Source of the DNA: Reinekea sp. G2M2-21
GTDB lineage: Bacteria; Pseudomonadota; Gammaproteobacteria; Pseudomonadales; Natronospirillaceae
DNA: 64,000 nucleotides
NCBI RefSeq assembly: GCF_015687175.1
Contig: NZ_JADPQG010000001.1
Span: 558,001-622,000 of the forward strand
Direction: 5' to 3'
A program made the position numbers and the translations under genes. The notes under the pieces are model-generated. The model did not search any database. It was not told the origin of the DNA and saw only the letters and a program-made list of their open reading frames with translations. Every line of letters starts with the position of its first letter. The first letter of the stretch is position 1. Shown here in pieces: positions 55,630 through 64,000 of this stretch.

Positions 55630-56181
55630 ATGATATTGGATCATCATTTTCTCATCGCCATGCCTGAAATGGCCGACCCCATTTTTGCAGGAACAGTAAC
55701 TTATATTCTGCAACACGATGAAGAGGGTGCATTTGGATTGATAGTGAATCGACCGATTAATCTCGATCTTGAATCGGTTTTCCATTCTGTCGATATCAAA
55801 AGCTTTAACACGAAAAGTGGGCAAAAACCGGTTTACCATGGCGGACCCGTGTCATCGGAGCAAGGTTTTATTCTGCATCAACCAACAGAGCGAGTGTGGG
55901 ATTCAACTTTGTCGAACAATCAATTGTGCGTCACCACCAGTCAGGACATTCTGCAAGCTATTGCCTACGGTGAGGGGCCGGAAAAGTTTTTGTTTTGTCT
56001 GGGGTATTCGGGTTGGTCTGGCGGTCAACTGGAGCAGGAACTCAAGCAAAACGCCTGGCTCACGGTTGCCGCTGATTCGGATATTATTTTTGCCGACAAT
56101 GAAACTGAGAAGTATCGGCAGGCGCTGACGTTATTGGGTGTGGACATCTCGGCTTTATCCGGCCATGGTGGGCTGGCCTGA
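55630..56181 (+). CDS. algH: YqgE/AlgH-family protein (UPF0301)
   Basis: A 183-residue AlgH/YqgE-family protein with LDHHFLIAMPEM at the start, GLIVNRPINLDL and the LGYSGWSGGQLEQEL motif. Function is uncertain; AlgH was tied to alginate control in Pseudomonas. The usual neighbour yqgF (ruvX) is absent. It follows the MFS gene by 17 bases. Confidence 0.95.
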   Translation: MILDHHFLIAMPEMADPIFAGTVTYILQHDEEGAFGLIVNRPINLDLESVFHSVDIKSFNTKSGQKPVYHGGPVSSEQGFILHQPTERVWDSTLSNNQLCVTTSQDILQAIAYGEGPEKFLFCLGYSGWSGGQLEQELKQNAWLTVAADSDIIFADNETEKYRQALTLLGVDISALSGHGGLA

Positions 56182-56272
56182 CCACTCATAGACAGTTCCG
56201 GCACGAATCTTTGCTGTGTTTCGCAAACCAGACTTGACCCGCCTGCGATCTGAGAAAAACGAGTTGAAGCGA

Positions 56273-58282
56273 TTAGTCCGACCTTAATTGAAAGCGGCTG
56301 ACTAATTCAGTTTGTTGTTCTGACAGCGCATTGAGTGATTCACTGTTTGTCGCGGCTTGTTCAGCACCGGCAGCAATACTTTCTGCCATGTCCGAGATAT
56401 TGACAATATTCTCTGCGACCTCTTTAGCGACCGCACTTTGTTGCTCCGACGCCGTCGCAATTGATCGGCTCATATCATTGACATGAGCCAGGCTTTCAAC
56501 CATGGCTTTCAGCGAGGCGTTGGTTTCTTGCGTTTGTAGAACGGATTTGTCTGCATGTTTCAGGTTGTCTTCTACCAGAGTAACGGCTTGGCTGGCTTTC
56601 TGTTGCAAGCTATCAATCATGTCCCGTATTTCGTTTGCCGATTGTTGTGAACGGTTGGCTAACGTTCTGACTTCATCAGCGACAACGGCAAACCCTCTGC
56701 CTTGTTCACCGGCACGCGCAGCTTCGATTGCGGCATTTAACGCGAGTAAGTTGGTTTGCTCTGAGATACTTTGAATGACGGTTAGAATATCGCCAATCTG
56801 TTGCGATTCTTTAGACAGTTCTTGGATGACGTCGGAGGCAGAATCCAATGAGGTTTTCAATTGGTTGATGAAGTCCAGGTTCCTATTCATGTTGACCATA
56901 TTGGTCTGAGCTTGCTCCGTTACGATGGCGACTTCGCTGCTGGCATCGGCGGCATGGGTGGCCACTTCCTGAACGGCTGCTTCCATTTCTGTCACAGCGG
57001 TCGCGACCGAATCTGTTTGTGAGCGTTGTTCAATAACGTTTTTATTGGTTTCCTGACTCATTGCGTGGCTGTCAATGGCCACACTATTAATGGTTTTAGC
57101 AGATCCCTGAATTTGGCCAATCAGTTCACTCAATTGATCATTCAGGTCGTTGATGTTGCTGGCGACCAAGCCCATTTCTGATTGATATTTGGTGGTGATG
57201 CGCTGCCGCAGGTCACCAGAAGACAAGCGTTTCAGCGCCAACATGATATCCGAAAGCGGACGTTTTATTGCCAAGACGACTGTGGTGGTAATGACAACAG
57301 CAATGACGATTGAAGAGATTGCCAGCAGCGCATTGAGCCAGAGTGCGTTTTGAGCATCAGTTCGGGCGTCGGCGACCGCTTGCTTGGAAAGATTACGAAT
57401 ACTGCTGACCGAATTTGCCAGACTGTTGGCCGTCGTATCCATGAGCTCTGCAATGTCGGCGAGTAGTTCTTCAGACTGCTGGTTGAGCGTGACGAACTTG
57501 AGGTGCTGTTGAAACAAGCCATCTTGGCCTTCAATGGCACGGCTAAGCAAATCCCGGTAAAAAACGATGTCTTCCGCCAGACTGGGCATGTCCCGCTGAA
57601 CATTAGCAACCTTCTCGTTAATCCGGCTTAAGTAACCCTGTAATTCCGTCAGGTAAGTTTGAATACCCTCTTCGTCGGTCACCGCGAGGGATTTCTGTAA
57701 GTAGATTTGTGCGCCAGAACCTTGTTTCGCAATGAAATCAATATCCCAACCGGTTTGCTGTAACCCATCGGCATCGGCGTCACCTTTGAAGTCCACCATG
57801 TCTTGTGCAAAAAACAAAAACTCACCTTCAAATCCGGTCAGTTCGTTAAACGCATTTTCACGCGCGGTAATGCGTTGGTCTTGAATCGAGAGATGCGAAT
57901 CTGCTTGAACTAGTAACGTTTTACCTGTCGAAATTGCTTCATTAACCGAAGCGGCAATACTTGGGAAGCGGACGAGTTCACCCACCAGTTCATCCGAGAG
58001 GTCAATAAAATTGGCTTTTGCTTGTTCATAGTCGTTGCGAAGCCCATCCCGTTTCTCGATTGCTGCCGTATTCGCGTGCTGCATCATGGCGCGATTGGCA
58101 TTTTGTAAGTGCAGTAACACCGTATTACTTTTATCCAGTAGTCCGGTGAGAGTGGAGCCAGTGAGTTCCAGCTGAGCAGCCATTTTGGCTTGCGACAGGT
58201 AGGCAGAGCCTGACAACACCAACATCAATGCTGAAACGATGCTGAAACCGATAATTACCCGCTGTATAAGTGATAACCGCAT
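56273..58282 (-). CDS. methyl-accepting chemotaxis protein
   Basis: A 669-residue chemoreceptor: N-terminal membrane helix (about 8-28), a large periplasmic helical sensor region (about 30-315), a second membrane helix (about 320-345), HAMP (about 346-400) and the cytoplasmic signalling domain whose tip reads [32 protein letters not shown]. The ligand is unknown; the sensor is of the long four-helix type. ATG at 58282 has AGGA upstream; a longer in-frame start gives a non-family N-terminus. Confidence 0.95.
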   Translation of the reverse strand: MRLSLIQRVIIGFSIVSALMLVLSGSAYLSQAKMAAQLELTGSTLTGLLDKSNTVLLHLQNANRAMMQHANTAAIEKRDGLRNDYEQAKANFIDLSDELVGELVRFPSIAASVNEAISTGKTLLVQADSHLSIQDQRITARENAFNELTGFEGEFLFFAQDMVDFKGDADADGLQQTGWDIDFIAKQGSGAQIYLQKSLAVTDEEGIQTYLTELQGYLSRINEKVANVQRDMPSLAEDIVFYRDLLSRAIEGQDGLFQQHLKFVTLNQQSEELLADIAELMDTTANSLANSVSSIRNLSKQAVADARTDAQNALWLNALLAISSIVIAVVITTTVVLAIKRPLSDIMLALKRLSSGDLRQRITTKYQSEMGLVASNINDLNDQLSELIGQIQGSAKTINSVAIDSHAMSQETNKNVIEQRSQTDSVATAVTEMEAAVQEVATHAADASSEVAIVTEQAQTNMVNMNRNLDFINQLKTSLDSASDVIQELSKESQQIGDILTVIQSISEQTNLLALNAAIEAARAGEQGRGFAVVADEVRTLANRSQQSANEIRDMIDSLQQKASQAVTLVEDNLKHADKSVLQTQETNASLKAMVESLAHVNDMSRSIATASEQQSAVAKEVAENIVNISDMAESIAAGAEQAATNSESLNALSEQQTELVSRFQLRSD

Positions 58283-58501
58283 GTAAATCCTCGTTTTGGG
58301 GTAAGGTCTAAAGAATATGACTATAGTGGTATGTGTACATATCGGCCACATTATGGATTGCTTGAATACTTTGTGTAAGGACTTTTATCTGCTGATATTC
58401 AAGGTCCTTGGCGGATTAAATAGTGGTTTTCTGACCTGCCCGTGATTGCTCCCGATTCCTAATCGGTTATGCTTCAAGAAATTTTTTCAGGAGTTTTTAA
58501 C

Positions 58502-59683
58502 ATGGTTCGAATAGGTACGCCGGGCTCAAAAACAGCCAAAAAAGTGATGTTACTGGGATCCGGTGAGTTGGGCAAAGAAGTCGCCATTGAATGTAAGCGA
58601 CTGGGTTTGGAAGTCATTGCCTGTGATCGTTACGAAAATGCACCCGCCATGCAGGTCTCGGATCGCGCCTACATGTTATCCATGTTAGATGGTCCCGCTT
58701 TACGTGAAATTATTGAACTTGAAAAACCAGATTACGTCGTTCCTGAAATCGAAGCGATCGCAACGGATGTACTGGTCGCGTTGGAAGCTGAAGGTGTCAA
58801 TGTGGTGCCTTGTGCACGGGCAACACAATTAACGATGAACCGAGAGGGCATTCGAAAACTGGCCGCAGAGGAGCACGGCCTACCGACATCCGCCTACCAG
58901 TTCTGCTCAACACTGGAAGAGTTTCAAAAGGCTGTAGCTGCCATTGGTTTCCCCTGCGTCGTGAAACCTATCATGAGTTCTTCTGGTAAAGGGCAGAGCT
59001 TGCTGAAATCGTCAGAGGATGTGTTGCGAGCCTGGGAGTACGCTCAGGAAGGAGGGCGAGCTGGCGCTGGGCGCGTGATTGTGGAGGGATTTGTCGATTT
59101 TGACTTTGAAATTACATTGCTAACGGTCAGGCACAGTGGTGGCACATCTTTCTGTGCCCCAATCGGCCATCGGCAGGAAGATGGCGATTATCAGGAAAGT
59201 TGGCAGCCACAACAGATGTCAGCCGCTGCTACTGAGTTGAGCCAGACTATCGCCGAACAAGTCACGCAAGCGCTTGGCGGTTATGGATTGTTCGGCGTCG
59301 AACTCTTTGTCAAGGGCGATCAGGTGATATTCAGTGAAGTGTCCCCACGTCCACATGACACCGGTATGGTGACGTTGATCAGCCAAAATTTAAGTGAGTT
59401 CGCCTTGCACACCCGAGCTTTTCTGGGCTTACCGATTCCGATAATACGTCAACACGGCCCTGCCGCATCGGCGGTTATTTTGGCCGATGGAGAGAGCAAA
59501 CAAGCTGCATTCAGTGGGTTAGAGAATGCATTAGTCGATGTCGATACGGAGCTTCGGTTGTTTGGTAAACCGGAAGTGCATGGCAAGCGTCGTATGGGGG
59601 TAGCACTCGCGTTGGGTGCAAATACGGACGACGCCAGACAGAAAGCTTTAACCTGTGCTGGCCAAGTCGAGATTTGCTACTAG
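58502..59683 (+). CDS. purT: formate-dependent phosphoribosylglycinamide formyltransferase PurT
   Basis: A 393-residue ATP-grasp enzyme that makes formyl-GAR from formate in purine synthesis. The [17 protein letters not shown] start, SSSGKGQS loop and the [14 protein letters not shown] motif are present, and the length equals E. coli PurT (392). ATG at 58502 has CAGGAG nine bases upstream; the frame reads further upstream but without support. Confidence 0.97.
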   Translation: MVRIGTPGSKTAKKVMLLGSGELGKEVAIECKRLGLEVIACDRYENAPAMQVSDRAYMLSMLDGPALREIIELEKPDYVVPEIEAIATDVLVALEAEGVNVVPCARATQLTMNREGIRKLAAEEHGLPTSAYQFCSTLEEFQKAVAAIGFPCVVKPIMSSSGKGQSLLKSSEDVLRAWEYAQEGGRAGAGRVIVEGFVDFDFEITLLTVRHSGGTSFCAPIGHRQEDGDYQESWQPQQMSAAATELSQTIAEQVTQALGGYGLFGVELFVKGDQVIFSEVSPRPHDTGMVTLISQNLSEFALHTRAFLGLPIPIIRQHGPAASAVILADGESKQAAFSGLENALVDVDTELRLFGKPEVHGKRRMGVALALGANTDDARQKALTCAGQVEICY

Positions 59684-59760
59684 CTGAATGGCTATTCAGG
59701 TGGTCGTAGCCGCGTGCTACAACCGCGGAGGTTTGTGATGGAAAGCTTAGCCAGAAAGTA

Positions 59761-59790
59761 AAAAAAACGGAACCAACGGTTCCGTTTTTT
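59761..59790. terminator. bidirectional terminator between purT and the PEP-CTERM gene
   Basis: AACGGAACC / GGTTCCGTT stem with a 3-base loop, A-run on the left and T-run on the right, between convergent genes. Confidence 0.93.
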
Positions 59791-59805
59791 CGTTGAGATG
59801 GATCT

Positions 59806-60324
59806 TTACACGGCCAGAGTCGGTTGTGGTTTGCGGCGCCGGGCGGCAAAAAGGGCTGCTATACCAAAGCCAAATAACGCCAAGGTGGCCGGTTCTCGTA
59901 CATTCGTGACAACCGTAAGGACGGATTCGCCAACGTAGAAATCTCCCCATAACGACGTGATGGTGACATCCAGTAATCCATTGCCGTTCAATGCCCCCAA
60001 GGCTTCAACTTCGAGATCATTATAGAAGCTGGTGCCAAACGAGAAACTGCCGGTATCAAAGTCAAAATCTTCGATGGTAAACAGGACGGCTTCAAAACTG
60101 TTCCACCATGAATCGCGATCATCGGACACCGATATAGACAACGTACCTGACACCGCACTGCCCAATACGAAGCCATCATCATTGATGTCGTGTGTGTAAT
60201 CAAGGCTTTGCCAATGACCGACATACTCGTCGACTGAAATCGTGTCGACTATCGGGTTACTGAAAGCGGCGCTGGCGAAAACCACGGTCACCGCCAATGT
60301 GGCGATTTTTTTCATTAGTTTCAT
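59806..60324 (-). CDS. PEP-CTERM-sorted exported protein
   Basis: A 172-residue secreted protein: signal peptide (about 1-22), a beta-rich, acidic body with many Asp/Ser/Trp residues, and a C-terminal sorting signal REPATLALFGFGIAALF followed by AARRRK, the PEP-CTERM layout (here Arg-Glu-Pro rather than Pro-Glu-Pro). The anchor is normally processed by an exosortase/EpsH. No exosortase or polysaccharide gene is in the window. ATG at 60324 has GGAG six bases upstream and is preferred to the ATG at 60336. Confidence 0.85.
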   Translation of the reverse strand: MKLMKKIATLAVTVVFASAAFSNPIVDTISVDEYVGHWQSLDYTHDINDDGFVLGSAVSGTLSISVSDDRDSWWNSFEAVLFTIEDFDFDTGSFSFGTSFYNDLEVEALGALNGNGLLDVTITSLWGDFYVGESVLTVVTNVREPATLALFGFGIAALFAARRRKPQPTLAV

Positions 60325-60785
60325 GTGTTGCTCCATTGATATTTAAAGTCCGTTAGGAATTTGGGATGAGCAAGAGTCGTACCGAAAGCAAAGAATGCCC
60401 GTAACATGGGGCGTATGAACAAGTGCTGGTGAAATGGGTTTGCAAGAGTGTAAAACGGGCTGACACTGTTTGAATTCTCTATAAATGATAGCCATTCTTG
60501 AGTGGGCGCTGTTTTTAGGTCATTGGATGGGTTAAGGATTCAAATAGCGTTCTAATTATTGGGATTGGGGAATTTAATGCATTAATGGGGCGTTTTTTAA
60601 GTACCGTTGAACGGCCCCAAAGATGTCTATGGTCATCCGCTGAGTTGTAAAAGAAACCGGCAGCTTATGTGATGATCGCTGCTGTTTCTTGAACCAGCCG
60701 CGTGTCCCCTGTATCCAAGCCACCGATTCAAAAATATCTCGCACATCAGCCGGGCTTCCTAGGTGAAAGCCCGGACGTAGATCGG
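60325..60785. other. 461-base intergenic region
   Basis: Lies between the start of the PEP-CTERM gene and the 3' end of the RND pump gene, both on the minus strand. The only clear element is an 8-bp perfect inverted repeat, CCGGGCTT (60750-60757) / AAGCCCGG (60767-60774), 12 bases beyond the RND stop. It may be a terminator, but T residues begin only about 15 bases beyond the stem. The rest is featureless to me. Confidence 0.5.
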
Positions 60786-63700
60786 TTAGTGTTCTTCCGC
60801 AGGCTTTTGGCTGGTCAACAGTCGGCCGAAAAAAGCGCCGATCGAATCAATATAGGTCAAGGCAACGGGTACCACGACCAGCGTCAGTAACGTTGAGCTG
60901 ATCAACCCACCAATAACCGCATGCGCCATGGGCGCGTTTTGACCACTGCCGCCGTGCAGGTTCAACGCCATGGGTAACATACCGAAAATCATTGCCATGG
61001 TGGTCATAACAATAGGGCGGAATCGAATTCGGCCCGCCATAACCAAAGCCTCATAAAGGTGGAAGCCGGCTTTGCGTTGTTGGTTGGCGTTGTCTACCAG
61101 TAGAATCGCATTTTTCACCACCAAGCCCATCAACATAATAAAGCCGATAATGGAATACATGTTCAGTGTGGACCCACCGACCAGCAAACCGAGCAACACA
61201 CCGACAAGGGCCATTGGCAAAGACATCATGATCGCGATCGGCTGCAGGAAGCTGCCGAATTGCGATGCCAATACAAGATAGATACAAATAATGGCCAACA
61301 ACAGTGCCGACGCAGCGGCAATCGCGGTTTCGACCAACTGCTCTGTATCGCCACCGAACTGTACACGATAGCCGGACGGCAGCGGCAGTTCATCCAAAAC
61401 GGCCTGCACTTTGGGGTTAATTTCCAACAAATTAGCGCCATCCAGATTGGCACTGATGACCACTTGGCGGGATAGATTCATCCGGTTCACCTGAGCCGGT
61501 CCGGTTGATGCGTTGATAGTGGCAACCTGTTCGAGATTCACCATGCCCTGCGTGCCGGTCATGCCGGAAAGGGTGATGGGTAATTTCTTCAATGTTTCAA
61601 TGTTGTCGCGCGCGTCGCCTTGCAAACGTACGGCCACATCAAAGGTGTCGCCTGTGCGGTCCGTCCATTCCGTGACGGTTTCCCCGTTCACCATGGTGCG
61701 TAGTGTCGAACCGATATGCGCCAGACTGATCCCCAAGTCATTCGCCGCATCGCTGTTTACTTTCACGCCCAGAATCGGTTGAGCGCCTTCAAAGTTGGAT
61801 TCCACATCGGCCAGGCCTTCAATCTGTTCCAGCCTGGCAACCAACTGCTGGCTGAGGCGATCAAGGGTGTCAAAATCGTCACCGTAGAGGTTGACCATAA
61901 TCGGTGAGGCAACACCGCCAAAGCCGTTGGCAGCGCCCACTTTGAATTCAACGCCCGGGATTGCAACCAATGCCTCACGTACCATGTCAGCCATGTTGAC
62001 CGCACTGCGTGCACGCTCAGTCGGTGGAATCAATTGCACCAGAATTGTGGCCGCGTTCTTTCCGGCACTGGTGGCGCCGCTGTTGATGGTGGCGTAAGTT
62101 CCTTTGACTTCGCTGTATTGGCTGACCAGATCGTGAACCTGTTTCACTTTCATACTGGTGTATTCAATCGATGCGTCGTCGGGTCCTTGCATGTCGACCT
62201 GAAACAGGCTGGTGTCGACAACCGGGACAAACTCACCACCGATTTTGGGAATCAGCGTCAAGCTGCCCACCAAAATGGCAAATGCCATAAGCAAAGTTGA
62301 CTTGCGGTGCTTTAACGCCCATTGCAGCAACGTGGTGTAGCGCACGCCGAGGGCTTCGAAAAAATCATCAAAGTGTTGAATGAACTGACTAAACCAGCCC
62401 TTTTTGACGCGCGGATCAGCCGATGGGTCGTACCAGACACTCGACATCATCGGATCCAGGGTGAACGCCACGAACAGTGAAATCAGCACCGCTACAGATA
62501 CGGTGACGCCAAATTGCAGAAAGAACTGCCCTAGAATGCCATCCATAAACGCAACGGGTAAAAACACCGCCACAATCGATAACGTTGTAGCCAGTACGGC
62601 GAGACCGATCTCATTGGTACCGTCTTCCGCTGCTTGCCGGTGTCCTTTGCCCATATGCAGGTGTCGCATGATGTTTTCGCGCACGACAATGGCGTCATCA
62701 ATCAGCAAACCGACCGCCAGCGACAACGCCATTAAGGTCATCATGTTCAGGGTGAAACCCAGTGCCAGCAACACCATCATGGTCCCGATAATCGAGATGG
62801 GCAGTGTCAAGCCGGTTATCACCGTTGAGCGCCAGGAATTCAGAAACAAAAAGACAATAACGACAGTCAGCAGGGCGCCTTCAATCAGCATGTTCATGAC
62901 CGACTCAAATGAGTTTTTGACTTCGATTGAGTTGTCCTGGACCACGTCAATGACAACACCGGGCGGCAACTGTTCCATCAACTCACTAATCTTCTTATGT
63001 ACCGATTCCGCCACTTCAACGGTATTGGCGCCTTGAATTTTTACAATGTCGATCGCCAATGCCCGTTCGCCATGCAACATGGCGGCAGAGTCGACCGCGC
63101 CAATGCCATCATTTAATGTGGCAATGTCTCGCAGGTAAACGGGTTGACCCTGTTGGTAAGCCACTATCACGTCCATGAACTCATCTGGGTCGATTACTTC
63201 GCCATCGATTTGCAGAGTTTGAATGTTCAATGCTCCGGTTAAGTCACCAGCCGGGAAGTTCTGGTTTGTCTGGCGCAATGCCTGGGTCACCTGACTGAGG
63301 CTGATGCCGTAGGCGACCAGTTTGTCAGGATCCACTTCAATATTTAACTGACGGGAAACTCCGCCAATAACCGTCGCGCTGCCGACACCGGGGATAATCG
63401 ACAACTCTTTGATGATGACGTTATCGACCAGAGTGGTCAGTTCGCGTGGTGCCATGTCCTGGGCGCTAACGGCCAATGACACAATAGGCATCGCGCCGGG
63501 ATCGAAACGCAGGATATAAGGTTCTTCAGCGCCGGAGGGTAAAAAGCCTTTCAGCTGTGCCATTTTGTCGCGTACATCCTGCGCTGCCACTGTGGAGTCC
63601 ACGTCCAGATCAAACATCATGACGACCATGGCGCGGCTGGGTACGGCCGTTGCCTGGATAGAGTCCAGGCCACTTAACGTATTGACCGAATTTTCAATGG

Positions 63701-63896
63701 GCTTCAGGATTTCACTTTCAACGGCTTCCGGAGAGGCGCCGGGGTACGACACCACAACCACCACAACCGGAAAATCAACGTCTGGCAAACTTTCAACAGA
63801 GAGTTTCTGATAGGAAAATAACCCAAACACCATTATTGCAGCCATGACCATGGTCGCAAACACCGGGTTATTGATGCTGACTTTGGTGATAAACAT
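60786..63896 (-). CDS. RND-family (HAE1) multidrug efflux inner-membrane pump
   Basis: A 1036-residue RND transporter with 12 membrane helices and two large periplasmic loops. The helix 4 proton-relay Asp pair is in GLLIDDAIVVRENI (about 400). The N-terminal helix starts FITKVSINNPVFATMV, and the sequence ends with the family helices around GLVVKNAILLVDNANQQR. It exports hydrophobic drugs or lipids in exchange for protons with a fusion protein and TolC. It overlaps nothing and follows the adaptor gene by two bases. Confidence 0.96.
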   Translation of the reverse strand: MFITKVSINNPVFATMVMAAIMVFGLFSYQKLSVESLPDVDFPVVVVVVSYPGASPEAVESEILKPIENSVNTLSGLDSIQATAVPSRAMVVMMFDLDVDSTVAAQDVRDKMAQLKGFLPSGAEEPYILRFDPGAMPIVSLAVSAQDMAPRELTTLVDNVIIKELSIIPGVGSATVIGGVSRQLNIEVDPDKLVAYGISLSQVTQALRQTNQNFPAGDLTGALNIQTLQIDGEVIDPDEFMDVIVAYQQGQPVYLRDIATLNDGIGAVDSAAMLHGERALAIDIVKIQGANTVEVAESVHKKISELMEQLPPGVVIDVVQDNSIEVKNSFESVMNMLIEGALLTVVIVFLFLNSWRSTVITGLTLPISIIGTMMVLLALGFTLNMMTLMALSLAVGLLIDDAIVVRENIMRHLHMGKGHRQAAEDGTNEIGLAVLATTLSIVAVFLPVAFMDGILGQFFLQFGVTVSVAVLISLFVAFTLDPMMSSVWYDPSADPRVKKGWFSQFIQHFDDFFEALGVRYTTLLQWALKHRKSTLLMAFAILVGSLTLIPKIGGEFVPVVDTSLFQVDMQGPDDASIEYTSMKVKQVHDLVSQYSEVKGTYATINSGATSAGKNAATILVQLIPPTERARSAVNMADMVREALVAIPGVEFKVGAANGFGGVASPIMVNLYGDDFDTLDRLSQQLVARLEQIEGLADVESNFEGAQPILGVKVNSDAANDLGISLAHIGSTLRTMVNGETVTEWTDRTGDTFDVAVRLQGDARDNIETLKKLPITLSGMTGTQGMVNLEQVATINASTGPAQVNRMNLSRQVVISANLDGANLLEINPKVQAVLDELPLPSGYRVQFGGDTEQLVETAIAAASALLLAIICIYLVLASQFGSFLQPIAIMMSLPMALVGVLLGLLVGGSTLNMYSIIGFIMLMGLVVKNAILLVDNANQQRKAGFHLYEALVMAGRIRFRPIVMTTMAMIFGMLPMALNLHGGSGQNAPMAHAVIGGLISSTLLTLVVVPVALTYIDSIGAFFGRLLTSQKPAEEH

Positions 63897-63898
63897 GA

Positions 63899-64000
63899 TT
63901 AGCCCTCAATCAGTTGGACGGTGTCATTTACCTGCAAACCGGGCAAAGGCAACACGACGATTCGATCGCCACCGTTCAGACCCTGGGTGACTTCGCGCAT
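63899..64000 (-). CDS. RND efflux periplasmic adaptor (HlyD/MFP family), C-terminal end only
   Basis: The last 33 codons plus stop of a gene entering from beyond base 64000, two bases upstream of the RND pump start. The translated end (REVTQGLNGGDRIVV... TVQLIEG) has the membrane-proximal-domain pattern of AcrA/MexA-like adaptors, G-L-N/x-G-D-x-I/V-V. Its position before the pump supports the assignment. Only the final segment is visible, so domains cannot be described. Confidence 0.8.
   Translation of the reverse strand: MREVTQGLNGGDRIVVLPLPGLQVNDTVQLIEG

Noticed and set aside
1-64000. Search for CRISPR arrays, insertion sequences, prophage and toxin-antitoxin pairs
   Set aside because: No regularly spaced repeats, transposase motifs or phage-like proteins were seen; the only large repeated sequence is the pair of tRNA-Lys genes.

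Overview
The window looks like an ordinary chromosomal stretch of a free-living, aerobic/microaerobic Gammaproteobacterium. Gene content and style (cbb3 oxidase with CcoGHI, ruvC..ruvAB next to tolQRAB-pal-cpoB, RlmM, EpmC, BamC, AlaA, AlgH/YqgE) point to a marine Oceanospirillales-type organism, possibly Saccharospirillaceae/Reinekea-like. This placement is inferred from gene content only. No prophage, insertion sequence, CRISPR array or plasmid function was found. Almost all genes have intact frames, dense packing and many ATGA/TGATG overlaps.

Layout. 1-6.5 kb (minus strand): ccoNOQP-ccoG-ccoH-ccoI, the microaerobic cbb3 terminal oxidase and its assembly genes, with a possible FNR-type site upstream. 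6.7-9.3 kb: a PilZ-domain protein, an acylphosphatase and a lytic transglycosylase. 9.4-14.9 kb (plus): aspS, yebC, ruvC, a TRIC-like channel gene wedged inside the ruv cluster, ruvA and ruvB. 15-20.5 kb: the Tol-Pal cell-envelope operon and queC, without the ybgC and queE genes often found there. 20.5-21.9 kb: two identical tRNA-Lys genes and nadA. 21.9-28.3 kb: an M48 metalloprotease, a TusA paralogue with a PerM-family permease, bcp, dapA, bamC, a metallo-beta-lactamase-fold protein and purC. 28.4-35.2 kb is the most accessory-looking part: a TIGR04219-like outer-membrane protein, a stand-alone BLUF photosensor, Nnr (NAD(P)HX repair), a Cys-rich lipoprotein of unknown function, and a two-gene unit made of a coiled-coil polytopic membrane protein and a VWA-like lipoprotein. 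35.3-38 kb: an FKBP isomerase, an L-lactate/glycolate permease and tRNA-Asn. 38-48 kb: a membrane-anchored coiled-coil protein with a 34-residue CxxC membrane peptide, a YheT hydrolase, rlmM-tusA, a MATE pump, epmC, a DUF1232 protein, a beta-hydroxyacid dehydrogenase, an rhlB-like helicase with an acidic tail, and pdxB. 48-56 kb: alaA, msrB-tag, a YhhN protein, argF, a 516-base non-coding gap rich in long complementary arms, grxD, moeB-MFS and algH. 56-64 kb: a chemoreceptor, purT, a PEP-CTERM protein, and an RND efflux pump with the end of its adaptor gene.

The best candidate for something undescribed is the argF-grxD gap. It holds two successive long imperfect hairpins (about 52847-52931 and 52944-53041) and a smaller third one, and looks like a structured RNA or palindromic element. 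Second is the membrane-protein/VWA-lipoprotein pair at 33061-35156. Both rest on reading by eye. Covariation analysis, genome-wide copy counts and expression data would decide them.
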